NCBI RefSeq assembly: GCF_024741815.1
Contig: NZ_CP102951.1
Span: 248,001 to 312,000 of the forward strand
DNA: 64,000 nt
Origin: Pseudomonas sp. LS1212
Lineage (GTDB): Bacteria; Pseudomonadota; Gammaproteobacteria; Pseudomonadales; Pseudomonadaceae
Direction of reading: 5' to 3'
The notes under the pieces are model-generated. The model saw only the letters and a program-made list of their open reading frames with translations, had not been told where the DNA came from and did no database searches. Each line of letters opens with the position of its first letter. The first letter of the stretch is position 1. The position numbers were made by a program, and so were the translations under genes. Positions 1 through 8,715 of the stretch are shown one piece after another.

Positions 1-1
1 A

Positions 2-514
2 TTTCGCGTCGAAGAGGTGCAGTTGCGCTTCTCCAACGGAACCGAGCGCACCTATGAGCGCCTGGTAGGACGTGGGGCCGGGTATGGTGCGGTGATGATC
101 GTGGCCATGATCGACGCCGAACATGCGCTGTTGATTGAAGAGTATTGCGGTGGCACCGATGAATACGAGCTGTCCTTGCCCAAGGGCCTGATCGAACCGG
201 GCGAGGATGTGTTGGCGGCGGCCAACCGTGAACTGAAGGAGGAAGCCGGCTTCGGCGCCCGACAACTGGAGCACCTGACCGAGCTGTCGCTGTCGCCGGG
301 TTACATGAGCCAGAAGATCCAGGTGGTGCTTGCGACCGACCTGTACGAGGAACGCCTGGAAGGCGACGAGCCGGAGCCGATGCGTGTCGATCGGGTCAAT
401 CTGCGCGAGCTGGCGGCCTTGGCACAGCACCCGCAGTTTTCCGAGGGGCGTGCCCTGGCGGCGCTGTACCTGGCCCGGGACCTGCTGGCTCAACGTGGGG
501 GGTTCAGCGCATGA
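2..514 (+). CDS. nudE: ADP compounds hydrolase NudE, 5' end outside the window
   Basis: Nudix hydrolase that cleaves ADP-ribose, NADH and related ADP compounds in the cytoplasm. The reading frame is open to the left edge, so the first codons are missing; the GTG at 17 is internal, because residues resembling E. coli NudE precede it. The Nudix box (G-x5-E-x7-RELKEE-x-GF) is complete, about residues 57-79 counted from the GTG, and the conserved stretch LEGDEPEP follows it. The stop overlaps the start of cysQ, so the two are probably cotranscribed; both dispose of small nucleotide by-products. The family assignment rests on the Nudix box and overall similarity to NudE. Confidence 0.9.
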   Translation, partial: FRVEEVQLRFSNGTERTYERLVGRGAGYGAVMIVAMIDAEHALLIEEYCGGTDEYELSLPKGLIEPGEDVLAAANRELKEEAGFGARQLEHLTELSLSPGYMSQKIQVVLATDLYEERLEGDEPEPMRVDRVNLRELAALAQHPQFSEGRALAALYLARDLLAQRGGFSA

Positions 515-1353
515 GTGAGACCGTTGAGGCCCTGGCCCATCCTTTATTGCCAGGCGTGATCGAACTCGCACGCCGTGCCGGTGAAGCGATCCTGCCGTTC
601 TGGCGTGCCGATGTGGCGGTCGTTGCCAAGGCTGACGAGTCACCGGTCACGGCGGCGGACCTGGCGGCCCATCATGTGATCGTGGCGGGCCTCAAAGCCC
701 TTGATTCGAGCATCCCGATTCTGTCCGAAGAGGATTGCGCTATCAGCCTGAGCGAGCGCCAGGGCTGGCAGCGCTGGTGGCTTGTCGACCCGCTCGACGG
801 CACCAAGGAGTTCATTGCCGGCAGCGAAGAGTTCACCGTGAACATCGCCTTGATCGAGCAGGGGCGAGTAGTTTTCGGCGTAGTCGCGATGCCGACAAAT
901 GGCCGCTGTTACTTCGGTGGGTCCGGGCTGGGTTCCTGGCGTGCCGAAGCGGCTGGCCAGGCGCTGCCCATCCATGTGCGGGCTGCGCCTGCAGCGGGCG
1001 AAGCCTTTACCGTGGTCGCTAGCCGACGTCATTCAAGCCCCGAGCAGGAACAATTGCTGGCGGGCTTGAGCGCAGGGCTGGGCGAGCTGAAACTGGCCAA
1101 TATCGGCAGTTCGCTGAAGTTCTGTCTGCTGGCCGAAGGTTCGGCCGATTGCTACCCGCGCCTGGCGCCGACGTCGCAATGGGACACCGCTGCGGCCCAG
1201 GGCGTGCTCGAAGGGGCCGGCGGCGAGGTGCTGGAGGTCAACGGGCAGCCGTTCCGTTACCCGCCGCGTGAATCGCTGCTCAATCCTTTCTTCCTGGCAC
1301 TGCCGGCGGCAGCGCCCTGGCGTGAAGCGCTGCTGGCACTGGCCCGCAAGTGA
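511..1353 (+). CDS. cysQ: 3'(2'),5'-bisphosphate nucleotidase CysQ
   Basis: Inositol-monophosphatase-fold enzyme of 280 residues that hydrolyses 3'-phosphoadenosine 5'-phosphate (PAP) to AMP, removing the inhibitory by-product of sulfate assimilation. Metal-binding motifs are visible: SEED at residues 72-75, DPLDGTKEF at 93-101 and the distal WDTAAAQ motif near residue 230. The length is somewhat above the E. coli protein (246) but usual for pseudomonads. The start overlaps the nudE stop by 4 bp (ATGA), indicating translational coupling. It is convergent with the thioesterase gene that follows. Confidence 0.93.
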   Translation: MSETVEALAHPLLPGVIELARRAGEAILPFWRADVAVVAKADESPVTAADLAAHHVIVAGLKALDSSIPILSEEDCAISLSERQGWQRWWLVDPLDGTKEFIAGSEEFTVNIALIEQGRVVFGVVAMPTNGRCYFGGSGLGSWRAEAAGQALPIHVRAAPAAGEAFTVVASRRHSSPEQEQLLAGLSAGLGELKLANIGSSLKFCLLAEGSADCYPRLAPTSQWDTAAAQGVLEGAGGEVLEVNGQPFRYPPRESLLNPFFLALPAAAPWREALLALARK

Positions 1354-1365
1354 AGACCGCCAGGT

Positions 1366-1821
1366 TCAGCGGTGCAGCACGTACTGCCCGCTGAACCGCA
1401 CCGCATCCTCGTCACTGTCGATATTGGTCACCCGCGTCTGCAAGTTCAGGCGTGCCCGGCCATAGCGCTCATAGGTGGCGAGAAACCTGCGCCAGACCTT
1501 CTCGTCGGGCGCGTCGCACAGGGCAATGGCATCGCCGGTAACCGGTAGCGGATAGCTGATCTGCCCTTCCTGAATGACAATGTGCCCGTCCGTGATCGCC
1601 GCTTCGCGCAGGCGCAGGTGCAACCACCCCCAGCCCGCCAGAACCGCCATGCAGTAAAGGCTGCCACCGAACATGGTGCTCTTGTGATTAACGTTGGCTG
1701 CCAGCGGCAGTTGCAGGCGCAATTGGTGGTCTTGCCAGCTCAGCACCTTGAGGCCCATCTCCCGGGTGAGGGGAATGTCGCTGTGGAGGATCGACTCCAG
1801 ATGGCGACCGTCGCGATTCAT
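1366..1821 (-). CDS. YiiD C-terminal-type hotdog thioesterase
   Basis: Protein of about 151 residues resembling the C-terminal thioesterase domain of YiiD, here as a stand-alone protein without the acetyltransferase half. The hotdog features are a central helix following the segment NHKSTMFGGSLYCMA and alternating beta strands; the substrate is unknown but presumably an acyl-CoA. The ATG at 1821 is chosen because GGAGG lies 7 bases upstream on the coding strand; a GTG two codons earlier has no room for a ribosome site. It lies just downstream of dctD on the same strand (18 bp), so it may be read from the dct transcript. Confidence 0.75.
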   Translation of the reverse strand: MNRDGRHLESILHSDIPLTREMGLKVLSWQDHQLRLQLPLAANVNHKSTMFGGSLYCMAVLAGWGWLHLRLREAAITDGHIVIQEGQISYPLPVTGDAIALCDAPDEKVWRRFLATYERYGRARLNLQTRVTNIDSDEDAVRFSGQYVLHR

Positions 1822-1839
1822 GCACACACCTCCAGTGAT

Positions 1840-3252
1840 TTATTCAAGGTCTTCACCTGCGCTGCTGCTGCCGCCATCGGCGAAACTCAGGCCGTGTTTT
1901 CGCAGTTTATCGTGGAGTGTCTTGCGCGGTATGCCCAGTGCTTCGGCGAGGCTGCGCAGCGAGCTGTGCGAGCGGGCAAGTTCAGCTGCGATCAGTGTGC
2001 GCTCAAAGCTTTCCACTTGCTCGCTCAGGCCACCCATGCCGCTCGGCAGCTCAGTTGCCGGTGCCTGTGCCTGGCCCGAGGCCTGGTCGTCGAGTGCCAG
2101 CTCCAGGCCCAGGGCGAATCGCTCTGCGGCATTCTGCAGTTCGCGCACGTTGCCCGGCCAGGCATGGCGCAGCAACATGGCCCGCTGGGCCGGTTGCAGC
2201 TCGTGGCTCGGCAGGCCGTGGCGCTCGCTGGCCCCATCGGCGAAATGCTGGAACAGCACCAGGATGTCGTCGCCACGTTCTCTGAGTGGCGGGATGCGCA
2301 GGGGCGCGACATTGAGGCGGTAATACAGGTCAGCGCGAAAGCGTCCCTGATCGGCGGCCTGGCGCAAATCTTCCTTGGTGGCGGCAATGATGCGGATATC
2401 CAGCGCAATCTGCTGATTGCCGCCCAGGCGCTCGACCACCCGCTCTTGCAGCAAACGCAGCAGCTTGACCTGAACGTCCATGCTCATGCTCTCGATTTCA
2501 TCGAGAAACAGCGTGCCGCCGTTGGCGAACTCGAATTTGCCGATGCGGCGTTTCTGCGCGCCGGTAAAGGCCCCCGGCTCATGGCCGAACAGTTCGCTCT
2601 CGACGACCGACTCGGCCAGGGCGCCGGCGTTGATGGCAACGAAGGGGCCGTTGCGTCGTGCCGACAGGTCGTGCAGGGCGCGGGCCACCACTTCCTTGCC
2701 GGCGCCGGTTTCGCCAAGGATGAGCACGTCGGCCTTGGTCGCGGCCAGTGCGCCGATCTGCTCGCGCAGCCGCAGCATGGGCGCAGACTGCCCAACCAGC
2801 CGGGCGCTCAGCTCCTGGCGATCGCTCAGGGCCAGGCGCAGGCTGCGGTTGTCCAGGATCAGCCGCCTGAGCGACAGGGCCCGGCGCACGCTATCGAGCA
2901 AGGCGTCGCTGGCAAAGGGTTTCTCGAGAAAGTCGTAGGCACCGGCGCGCATGGCCTGGACTGCCAGCGGTACATCGCCATGGCCGGTTATCAGCAGCAC
3001 CGGAAGCTCCGGATCCTGGCCGTGCAATTGTTCGAGCAGCTGCAGGCCGTCGATGCCCGGCATGCGGATATCGCTGACCACGACCCCCGGCCAGTCGCGT
3101 TCGATGCGCGTAGCCAGGCCCTGCGCCTGGGCCAGCGTCAGGACTTTCAGCCCGGCCAGGTCCAGGGTCTGGCTCAGTGCCTGGCGCAGATGCGGGTCGT
3201 CGTCGATCAGCACGACCTGAATCTTGCTGTCGATGGCGTGGTCCGTAGTCAT
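1840..3252 (-). CDS. dctD: C4-dicarboxylate transport response regulator DctD
   Basis: NtrC-type activator of 470 residues. The receiver domain spans residues 10-125 with the acidic pair near 17-19 and phospho-acceptor D61. The sigma-54 AAA+ domain follows, with Walker A GETGAGKE at 180-187 and the sigma-54 contact loop GAFTGA at 227-232. A Fis-type helix-turn-helix occupies the last 40 residues. In pseudomonads and rhizobia DctD, phosphorylated by DctB, activates sigma-54 promoters of C4-dicarboxylate transporters. Its start overlaps the dctB stop by 4 bp. The transporter gene (dctA or dctPQM) is not in this window. Assignment to DctD rather than another NtrC-type regulator relies on the paired sensor. 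Confidence 0.88.
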   Translation of the reverse strand: MTTDHAIDSKIQVVLIDDDPHLRQALSQTLDLAGLKVLTLAQAQGLATRIERDWPGVVVSDIRMPGIDGLQLLEQLHGQDPELPVLLITGHGDVPLAVQAMRAGAYDFLEKPFASDALLDSVRRALSLRRLILDNRSLRLALSDRQELSARLVGQSAPMLRLREQIGALAATKADVLILGETGAGKEVVARALHDLSARRNGPFVAINAGALAESVVESELFGHEPGAFTGAQKRRIGKFEFANGGTLFLDEIESMSMDVQVKLLRLLQERVVERLGGNQQIALDIRIIAATKEDLRQAADQGRFRADLYYRLNVAPLRIPPLRERGDDILVLFQHFADGASERHGLPSHELQPAQRAMLLRHAWPGNVRELQNAAERFALGLELALDDQASGQAQAPATELPSGMGGLSEQVESFERTLIAAELARSHSSLRSLAEALGIPRKTLHDKLRKHGLSFADGGSSSAGEDLE

Positions 3253-5063
3253 GCGGTTGGATCCTCTGGCGGTTGAAGGTTGGCCCCCGGCGTTGCGGCG
3301 AGCAGGTGCAAGGTGAGCAGGGCGCCACCCTTGGGGTGGTTGGCCAGGATCAGTTCACCGCCCAGGGCACGCATCAAGGTATCGCAGATTGCCAGCCCCA
3401 GGCCAAGGCCCTGGGTGCGGGTCTTGGTCGTGAAAAACGGTTCGCGGGCCCGGTTCAAGGCTTCGCTGGTAAAACCGGGGCCGTTGTCGCGTATGTACAG
3501 GTTGACGCCATCGCCGACGCGCTCGACACTCAGCCAGAGTGTACGGGGCGTGGCCTTCTCGGTCAGGGCATCGAGGGCATTGGCCAACAGGTTGCCCAGG
3601 ACCTGGCGCAGCCGTGTTTCCCCGGCCTGAACCCAGAGGGTCGCATCCGGCATATCGCGCACCAGTTCGACGGCCATGGCTCGACGCCGCTGGGACAGCA
3701 GTGCCAGGGCATCCTCGAGGGCCGGTTGCAAGGCGACACTCTCCGGCGCATGCCGGTCGCGGCGAGCAAAGGCGCGCAGGTGGGCGATGATCGAGGCCAT
3801 GCGCCCGGTCAACTCGCCGATCAGCTTGAGGTTGCCGCGAGCGTCTTCCGTGCGTTGGTGGTCCAGCAGGATTTCGGCATTCTCGGCGTAGCTGCGGATG
3901 GCTGCCAGCGGCTGATTCAGTTCGTGGCTGATGCTGGCCGACATGGTCCCCAGCGCCGACAGCTTGCCAGCCTGGACCAGTTCGTCCTGGGCGCGGACCA
4001 GCTCCTGTTGCGCGTGTTCGCGTTCGAGCACTTCGGACTTGAGCCGACGGTTGAGCCCTTCCAGGTCGCTGGTGCGTTCGATCACGCGCATTTCCAGCTC
4101 CTGCCGGGTGCGCGCTTCAAAGGCAATCCGATCCAGGTAATGCCGCCGCCGCTGCATCATCAGCCCGAGCAGCAGCATCAGCACCAGCAAGGTGGCGCCG
4201 CCGACGGCGACCACGGTACGCACGGGACGGTCGATGAGGGTACGCGGGGCGAGAATACTGACGTGCCAGCCGGTCTCCGAGATGCTTTGGGTCTGGGTCA
4301 GCCAGGCATCATGGTTCAGATTCAGTGGCTGCGGGTCGCGCGTAGGGTAAGGCTGAATGGCGATGATCGCCTGGCGTTCTGCATCGGTCAGCGGCCGGGT
4401 TGCGCGAAAGCGCCACTCGGGGCGCGAGGTCAGGATCACCACGCCATTATGGTCAGTCACCAGCAGTTGTTCAGGGGTTTTGCCCCACAGCGTTTCGGTG
4501 TGGTCCAGGTCGACCTTGACCACCAGCGCCCCTATCACCTTCTCGCCATCGCGCACCGCCGCGGCAAAGAAGTAGCCGCGTTTGCCGGAGGTGGTGCCCA
4601 GGCCGAAGAAGCGTCCCAGACGGCCGGCAATGGCATCAATGAAGTAAGGGCGGAAGGTGAAGTTGCGGCTGACGAAGCTGTCTTTCTTGTTCCAGTTGGA
4701 GGCCGCGAGGGTATTGCCCTTCACATCCATGAGGTACATGACTTCCGCGCCGGTCTGGGCCGCAATGTCCTGCAGCAGGCGATTGGCATTGGTCAGCGTC
4801 TCTATCTCGAGGGGCTTGGCCAACACGGCGCGCAAGGCTGGCAGGTCACCGAGGATCTGCGGCAGCGTTTCGTAGCGGTGCAGGGTGCCGAGCAGGTTGG
4901 CGACGTAGAGGTCGAGGGTCTGGCGATTCTGCTCGATGAGCTCGTTGCGGTAGTAGCGCTCGGCCAGGTGCTGCAGTGGCCAGAGCAGCGGCGCCAGGCA
5001 CAGCGCCAGTAACGCCAGGCTGCGCCAGCGGGGGCGACGGGGAACGGTTTGGGTCATGGTCAT
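3249..5063 (-). CDS. dctB: C4-dicarboxylate sensor histidine kinase DctB
   Basis: Membrane sensor kinase of 604 residues that detects succinate, malate and fumarate and phosphorylates DctD. A first transmembrane helix is near residues 15-33. A periplasmic double-Cache/PAS-like sensing region follows, with motifs such as YFFAAAVRDG, then a second transmembrane helix just before a cytoplasmic coiled coil. The dimerisation box ISHELNQP carries the phospho-acceptor H380, and the ATPase part shows the N, G1 (DNGPGF) and G2 (GLGLGLA) boxes. The start at 5063 (MTMTQ) is chosen because the 30 residues upstream are low-complexity read-through of an intergenic hairpin. Confidence 0.9.
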   Translation of the reverse strand: MTMTQTVPRRPRWRSLALLALCLAPLLWPLQHLAERYYRNELIEQNRQTLDLYVANLLGTLHRYETLPQILGDLPALRAVLAKPLEIETLTNANRLLQDIAAQTGAEVMYLMDVKGNTLAASNWNKKDSFVSRNFTFRPYFIDAIAGRLGRFFGLGTTSGKRGYFFAAAVRDGEKVIGALVVKVDLDHTETLWGKTPEQLLVTDHNGVVILTSRPEWRFRATRPLTDAERQAIIAIQPYPTRDPQPLNLNHDAWLTQTQSISETGWHVSILAPRTLIDRPVRTVVAVGGATLLVLMLLLGLMMQRRRHYLDRIAFEARTRQELEMRVIERTSDLEGLNRRLKSEVLEREHAQQELVRAQDELVQAGKLSALGTMSASISHELNQPLAAIRSYAENAEILLDHQRTEDARGNLKLIGELTGRMASIIAHLRAFARRDRHAPESVALQPALEDALALLSQRRRAMAVELVRDMPDATLWVQAGETRLRQVLGNLLANALDALTEKATPRTLWLSVERVGDGVNLYIRDNGPGFTSEALNRAREPFFTTKTRTQGLGLGLAICDTLMRALGGELILANHPKGGALLTLHLLAATPGANLQPPEDPTA

Positions 5064-5067
5064 TGCA

Positions 5068-5093
5068 AATGCGCCGGGTTGATCCGGCGCATT
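5068..5093 (-). terminator. Hairpin between rfbD and dctB
   Basis: A perfect 10-bp stem (AATGCGCCGG with CCGGCGCATT) and 6-base loop lies just after the rfbD stop and before the dctB start. Only a short T stretch follows on the minus strand, so it is a weak intrinsic terminator or an mRNA-stabilising hairpin separating the rfb and dct units. Confidence 0.45.
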
Positions 5094-5098
5094 ATGCG

Positions 5099-5974
5099 CT
5101 AGGCGAGGCACTCGCGCAGGGCCTCGCGCCAGTCCGGCTGGCTGACAAGCCATTCACGCTGCAAGCGGCTGCAGTCCAGGCGTGAATTCAGCGGTCGCCT
5201 GGCCGGGGTCGGGTAGGCACTGGACGGAATCGGTTCGAGGCGGGCGCAGGGTTTGCCCTGGGCTTGCAGGTGCCGGCCGATCTCCTCGGCAAACCCGAAC
5301 CACGAGGTCTCGCCCTGGGCGGTCAGGTGGTAGATCCCCCAAGCGCCGGGCTGGCCGTCGCGCCAGCGCTCGATCAGGGCGCGGGTGCTGTTGGCGATGG
5401 TTCCGGCCCAGGTCGGTGCGCCGATCTGGTCAGCGACCACGCGTAGCTCTGGCTTCTCTTGCAGCAGGCGCTGCATGGTCAACAGAAAATTGCGCCCGTG
5501 CAGGGAGTAGACCCAGCTGGTGCGCAGGATCAGGTGCTGCCCGCCGACGGCGCTGATGGCCTGTTCACCGGCCAGCTTGCTGTTGCCGTAAACGCCGAGT
5601 GGGTGGGGCTCGTCTGCCTCGGTATAGGGGCTCGGCTTGCTGCCGTCGAACACATAGTCGGTGGAGTAGTGGATCAGTGGCACGCCAAGGTCAGCAGCCT
5701 CTTGGGCGAAGATACCGGGAGCGGTCGCGTTGATGGCGAAGGCCAGTTCGGGTTCGCTTTCGGCCTGATCGACAGCGGTGTGGGCCGCGGCGTTGATGAT
5801 CAGGTCCGGGCCGATGGCGCGGACCTGCTCGCGTATGCCCTCGGGGCGGCTCAGGTCGAGTCGGTCACGACCCAGGACGTGCAGTTGGCCGAGCCCCGCC
5901 AGGCGTTGCTGCAGCTCACGGGACACCTGGCCGTGTTGGCCGCTGATCAGGATTTTAAGGGGCGGCTGGTTCAT
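5099..5974 (-). CDS. rfbD: dTDP-4-dehydrorhamnose reductase
   Basis: Last enzyme of dTDP-L-rhamnose synthesis: NAD(P)H-dependent reduction of dTDP-4-dehydro-L-rhamnose. This 291-residue short-chain dehydrogenase has an N-terminal Rossmann turn (SGQHGQVSREL, near residue 11), a conserved STDYVFDG segment near 104-111 and the catalytic YGNSK tetrad motif. Its start overlaps the rfbC stop by 4 bp, and it is the distal gene of the rfbBADC operon. The product supplies L-rhamnose for LPS core/O antigen or rhamnolipid-type glycosylation. Confidence 0.95.
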   Translation of the reverse strand: MNQPPLKILISGQHGQVSRELQQRLAGLGQLHVLGRDRLDLSRPEGIREQVRAIGPDLIINAAAHTAVDQAESEPELAFAINATAPGIFAQEAADLGVPLIHYSTDYVFDGSKPSPYTEADEPHPLGVYGNSKLAGEQAISAVGGQHLILRTSWVYSLHGRNFLLTMQRLLQEKPELRVVADQIGAPTWAGTIANSTRALIERWRDGQPGAWGIYHLTAQGETSWFGFAEEIGRHLQAQGKPCARLEPIPSSAYPTPARRPLNSRLDCSRLQREWLVSQPDWREALRECLA

Positions 5975-6516
5975 GGAAACAGATCGGCCTCTTTCAGGGA
6001 CTTGCCTGCTTGATCCTTGGCGGAAAGTTGTGGCGGCTCGTCGAGCTGCCAGTCGATCGCCAGCTCCGGATCATCCCAGCGGATGCAGCGTTCGGCGCTG
6101 GGCATGTAGTAATCGGTAGTCTTGTAGAGAAACTCGGCAAAGTCACTCAATACCACGAAACCATGGGCAAAACCCTCGGGCACCCAGAGCTGGCGGCGGT
6201 TCTGCGCCGATAGCCGTACACCGACCCAGCGACCGAAGGTAGGGGAGCTGCGCCGAATATCCACCGCGACATCCAGTACCTCACCGGTAGTGACCCGGAC
6301 CAATTTGCCCTGCGTGTGTTCCAGCTGGTAGTGCAGGCCTCGCAACACGCCCTTCTGCGAGCGCGAGTGGTTGTCCTGGACGAATTGGGTTCGCACGCCC
6401 GTGGCCTGCTCGAAAGCGAGCGCATTGAAGCTTTCGTAAAAGAACCCGCGCTCGTCGCCGAACACCTTGGGCTCGATGATCATGACCTCGGGAATCTCGG
6501 TGGCGATGACATTCAT
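5971..6516 (-). CDS. rfbC: dTDP-4-dehydrorhamnose 3,5-epimerase
   Basis: Cupin-fold epimerase of 181 residues that inverts C3 and C5 of dTDP-4-dehydro-6-deoxyglucose. The family's signature is clear: EPKVFGDERGFFYESFN near the N-terminus, the catalytic His in VLRGLHYQ and a C-terminal IRWDDPELAIDW stretch. Length matches the family (about 180-185). It overlaps both neighbours by 4 bp within rfbBADC, so the whole pathway is translated as a coupled unit. Confidence 0.95.
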   Translation of the reverse strand: MNVIATEIPEVMIIEPKVFGDERGFFYESFNALAFEQATGVRTQFVQDNHSRSQKGVLRGLHYQLEHTQGKLVRVTTGEVLDVAVDIRRSSPTFGRWVGVRLSAQNRRQLWVPEGFAHGFVVLSDFAEFLYKTTDYYMPSAERCIRWDDPELAIDWQLDEPPQLSAKDQAGKSLKEADLFP

Positions 6517-7388
6517 CGGCTTTCCCCCGCCAGGGTATACAGGTATTGCCCATACCCGGTCTTGCCGAACGCCTTGGCACGTACCAACAACTGCTCGCGG
6601 TCGATCCAGTTGTTCTGGTAGGCGATTTCCTCGAGGCAGGCGACTTTCAAGCCCTGGCGATGCTCGATGGTCTGAACGTACTGGGAGGCTTCCAGCAGGC
6701 TGTCATGGGTGCCTGTGTCGAGCCAGGCAAAACCACGACCAAAGCGTTCTACGCGCAGATCACCGCGCTGCAGATAGGCGTTGTTGACATCAGTGATTTC
6801 CAGCTCTCCGCGCGGAGACGGTTTGACCTTCTTGGCAATCTCGATGACGTCGTTGTCGTAGAAGTACAGCCCGGTCACGGCATAGCTGGATTTCGGCCGA
6901 GCCGGCTTTTCTTCGATCGACAGGGCCCGGCCCTGTTCGTCGAAATCGATCACGCCGAAACGCTCCGGGTCCTTGACCCAGTAGCCGAATACGGTCGCGC
7001 CCTCGGAGTGTGCGGCTGCACGCAAAAGCTGGTCGCTGAAGTGCTGGCCATGGAAAATATTGTCGCCGAGAATCAGGCAGACTGAATCGTCCCCGATAAA
7101 CTCCTCGCCAATCAAAAAGGCCTGGGCCAGGCCATCCGGCGAGGGTTGTTCGGCGTAGCTGAATTTCACGCCGAACTGGCTGCCGTCGCCCAGCAACTGG
7201 CGATACTGCGGCAGATCCTGTGGTGTCGAAATTAGCAGGATTTCGCGGATACCAGCCAGCATGAGCACCGAGATCGGGTAATAGATCATCGGTTTGTCAT
7301 AGATCGGCAGAAGTTGCTTGGACACACCCAGGGTGATCGGGTGCAAGCGAGTGCCTGATCCTCCTGCCAATACAATACCTTTAGTCAT
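6513..7388 (-). CDS. rfbA: Glucose-1-phosphate thymidylyltransferase
   Basis: First enzyme of dTDP-rhamnose synthesis, joining dTTP and glucose-1-phosphate to give dTDP-glucose. The nucleotidyltransferase signature GGSGTRLHPIT begins near residue 9, followed by SKQLLPIYDKPMIYYP. The metal and sugar-phosphate binding segment LGDNIFHG is near residue 108. The 291-residue length is standard. In RmlA enzymes dTDP-L-rhamnose inhibits allosterically, so this is the usual control point of the pathway. It overlaps rfbB and rfbC by 4 bp each. Confidence 0.96.
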   Translation of the reverse strand: MTKGIVLAGGSGTRLHPITLGVSKQLLPIYDKPMIYYPISVLMLAGIREILLISTPQDLPQYRQLLGDGSQFGVKFSYAEQPSPDGLAQAFLIGEEFIGDDSVCLILGDNIFHGQHFSDQLLRAAAHSEGATVFGYWVKDPERFGVIDFDEQGRALSIEEKPARPKSSYAVTGLYFYDNDVIEIAKKVKPSPRGELEITDVNNAYLQRGDLRVERFGRGFAWLDTGTHDSLLEASQYVQTIEHRQGLKVACLEEIAYQNNWIDREQLLVRAKAFGKTGYGQYLYTLAGESR

Positions 7389-8467
7389 GCCAATAGATCC
7401 TTTGGTTCAGTGAAACCCAGTCGCTCGCCTTGATAACTGCCGTCCTGCACCCTGCGGCACCAGTCCAGGTTATCCAGGTACCATTGCACAGTCTTGCGCA
7501 GGCCGGTTTCGAAGGTTTCTTCAGGCACCCAACCTAGTTTCCGCTCAATCTTGCTGGCGTCGATCGCATAACGCAGGTCGTGCCCCGGACGATCCTTGAC
7601 GAAGGTGATCAGGTCAGCGTAATTGGCGACACCCTCCGGATGCTGCGGCGCCAGTTCTTCCAACAAGGCGCAGATGCCGCGCACCACCTCGATGTTCTTT
7701 TGCTCGTTGTGGCCACCGATGTTGTAGGTCTCGCCCACTTCGCCCTCGCTCACAACCTTGAACAGGGCACGGGCATGGTCCTCGACAAACAGCCAGTCAC
7801 GCACCTGCAGGCCATCGCCATAGACCGGCAACGGCTTGCCAGCCAGTGCATTGAGGATGACCAGCGGGATCAACTTCTCGGGGAAGTGGAAGGGCCCGTA
7901 GTTGTTCGAGCAATTGGTGATCAGTACGGGCAGGCCATAGGTGCGCTGCCAGGCACGGACAAGGTGGTCGGAGGCCGCTTTACTGGCCGAGTAAGGCGAG
8001 CTGGGTGCATAAGGCGTGGCTTCTGTGAACAGGTCATCTGCGCCGTGCAGGTCGCCGTAAACCTCATCGGTAGAAATATGGTGAAAACGGAAAGCGGCGC
8101 GCCTGTCCTGCGGCAGGGCCTGCCAGTAGGCGCGGGTGGCTTCGAGCAGGCTATAGGTGCCAACGATGTTGGTCTGGATGAAATCTGAAGGGCCGTCGAT
8201 CGAGCGGTCAACATGGGATTCGGCAGCCAAGTGCATGATTGCATCGGGCTCGAAGCGTGCCAGTACTTTGCTGACGGTGGCCTGATCGACGATGTCGGCC
8301 TGAACGAACTCATAGCGGGTGTTGGTCGCGATGCGAGTCAGCGATTCCAGGTTGCCTGCGTAGGTCAGTTTGTCCAGGTTGAGAATTTCGTGTTCGGTGT
8401 TGTCGATCAAGTGGCGAACCAGCGCCGAACCGATGAACCCGGCACCGCCGGTAATTAGGATTCGCAT
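7385..8467 (-). CDS. rfbB: dTDP-glucose 4,6-dehydratase
   Basis: NAD+-dependent dehydratase of the extended short-chain dehydrogenase family, 360 residues, converting dTDP-glucose to dTDP-4-dehydro-6-deoxyglucose. The N-terminal Rossmann motif GGAGFIGS starts at residue 7; STDEVYGD and the catalytic YSASKAASD follow. The start at 8467 (MRILITGG) is preceded by AAAGG and places the Rossmann strand at the N-terminus as in the family; 25 extra residues further upstream look non-coding. It is the first gene of rfbBADC, and its promoter must lie in the 248-bp gap shared with the divergent aminotransferase fusion gene. Confidence 0.95.
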   Translation of the reverse strand: MRILITGGAGFIGSALVRHLIDNTEHEILNLDKLTYAGNLESLTRIATNTRYEFVQADIVDQATVSKVLARFEPDAIMHLAAESHVDRSIDGPSDFIQTNIVGTYSLLEATRAYWQALPQDRRAAFRFHHISTDEVYGDLHGADDLFTEATPYAPSSPYSASKAASDHLVRAWQRTYGLPVLITNCSNNYGPFHFPEKLIPLVILNALAGKPLPVYGDGLQVRDWLFVEDHARALFKVVSEGEVGETYNIGGHNEQKNIEVVRGICALLEELAPQHPEGVANYADLITFVKDRPGHDLRYAIDASKIERKLGWVPEETFETGLRKTVQWYLDNLDWCRRVQDGSYQGERLGFTEPKDLLA

Positions 8468-8715
8468 GTCGATTTGCCTTTCTTCCATAACTGACATCAA
8501 GCGGATGCAGCATAGCTTGTAGGGGGGCGCGGATCGAAGCAAGCCGATTGCGCCGAGTAACCGGATTAGCGGTGCTATGAGGAGGGCTCAAGGGCCAGAC
8601 CGACGATTTTATAGTCAACTTCCGTCGCCAATCGCATATTTTCCCTTCCAAATATACTTGCTTAACGGCTTGGCCAGTGGCGATATAGCCACTAAAAAAC
8701 CATCGAGGCCGTTGT

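Noticed and set aside
1582..5012. Long plus-strand frames opposite dctD and dctB
   Set aside because: High-GC antisense frames; the minus-strand products have complete domain sets.
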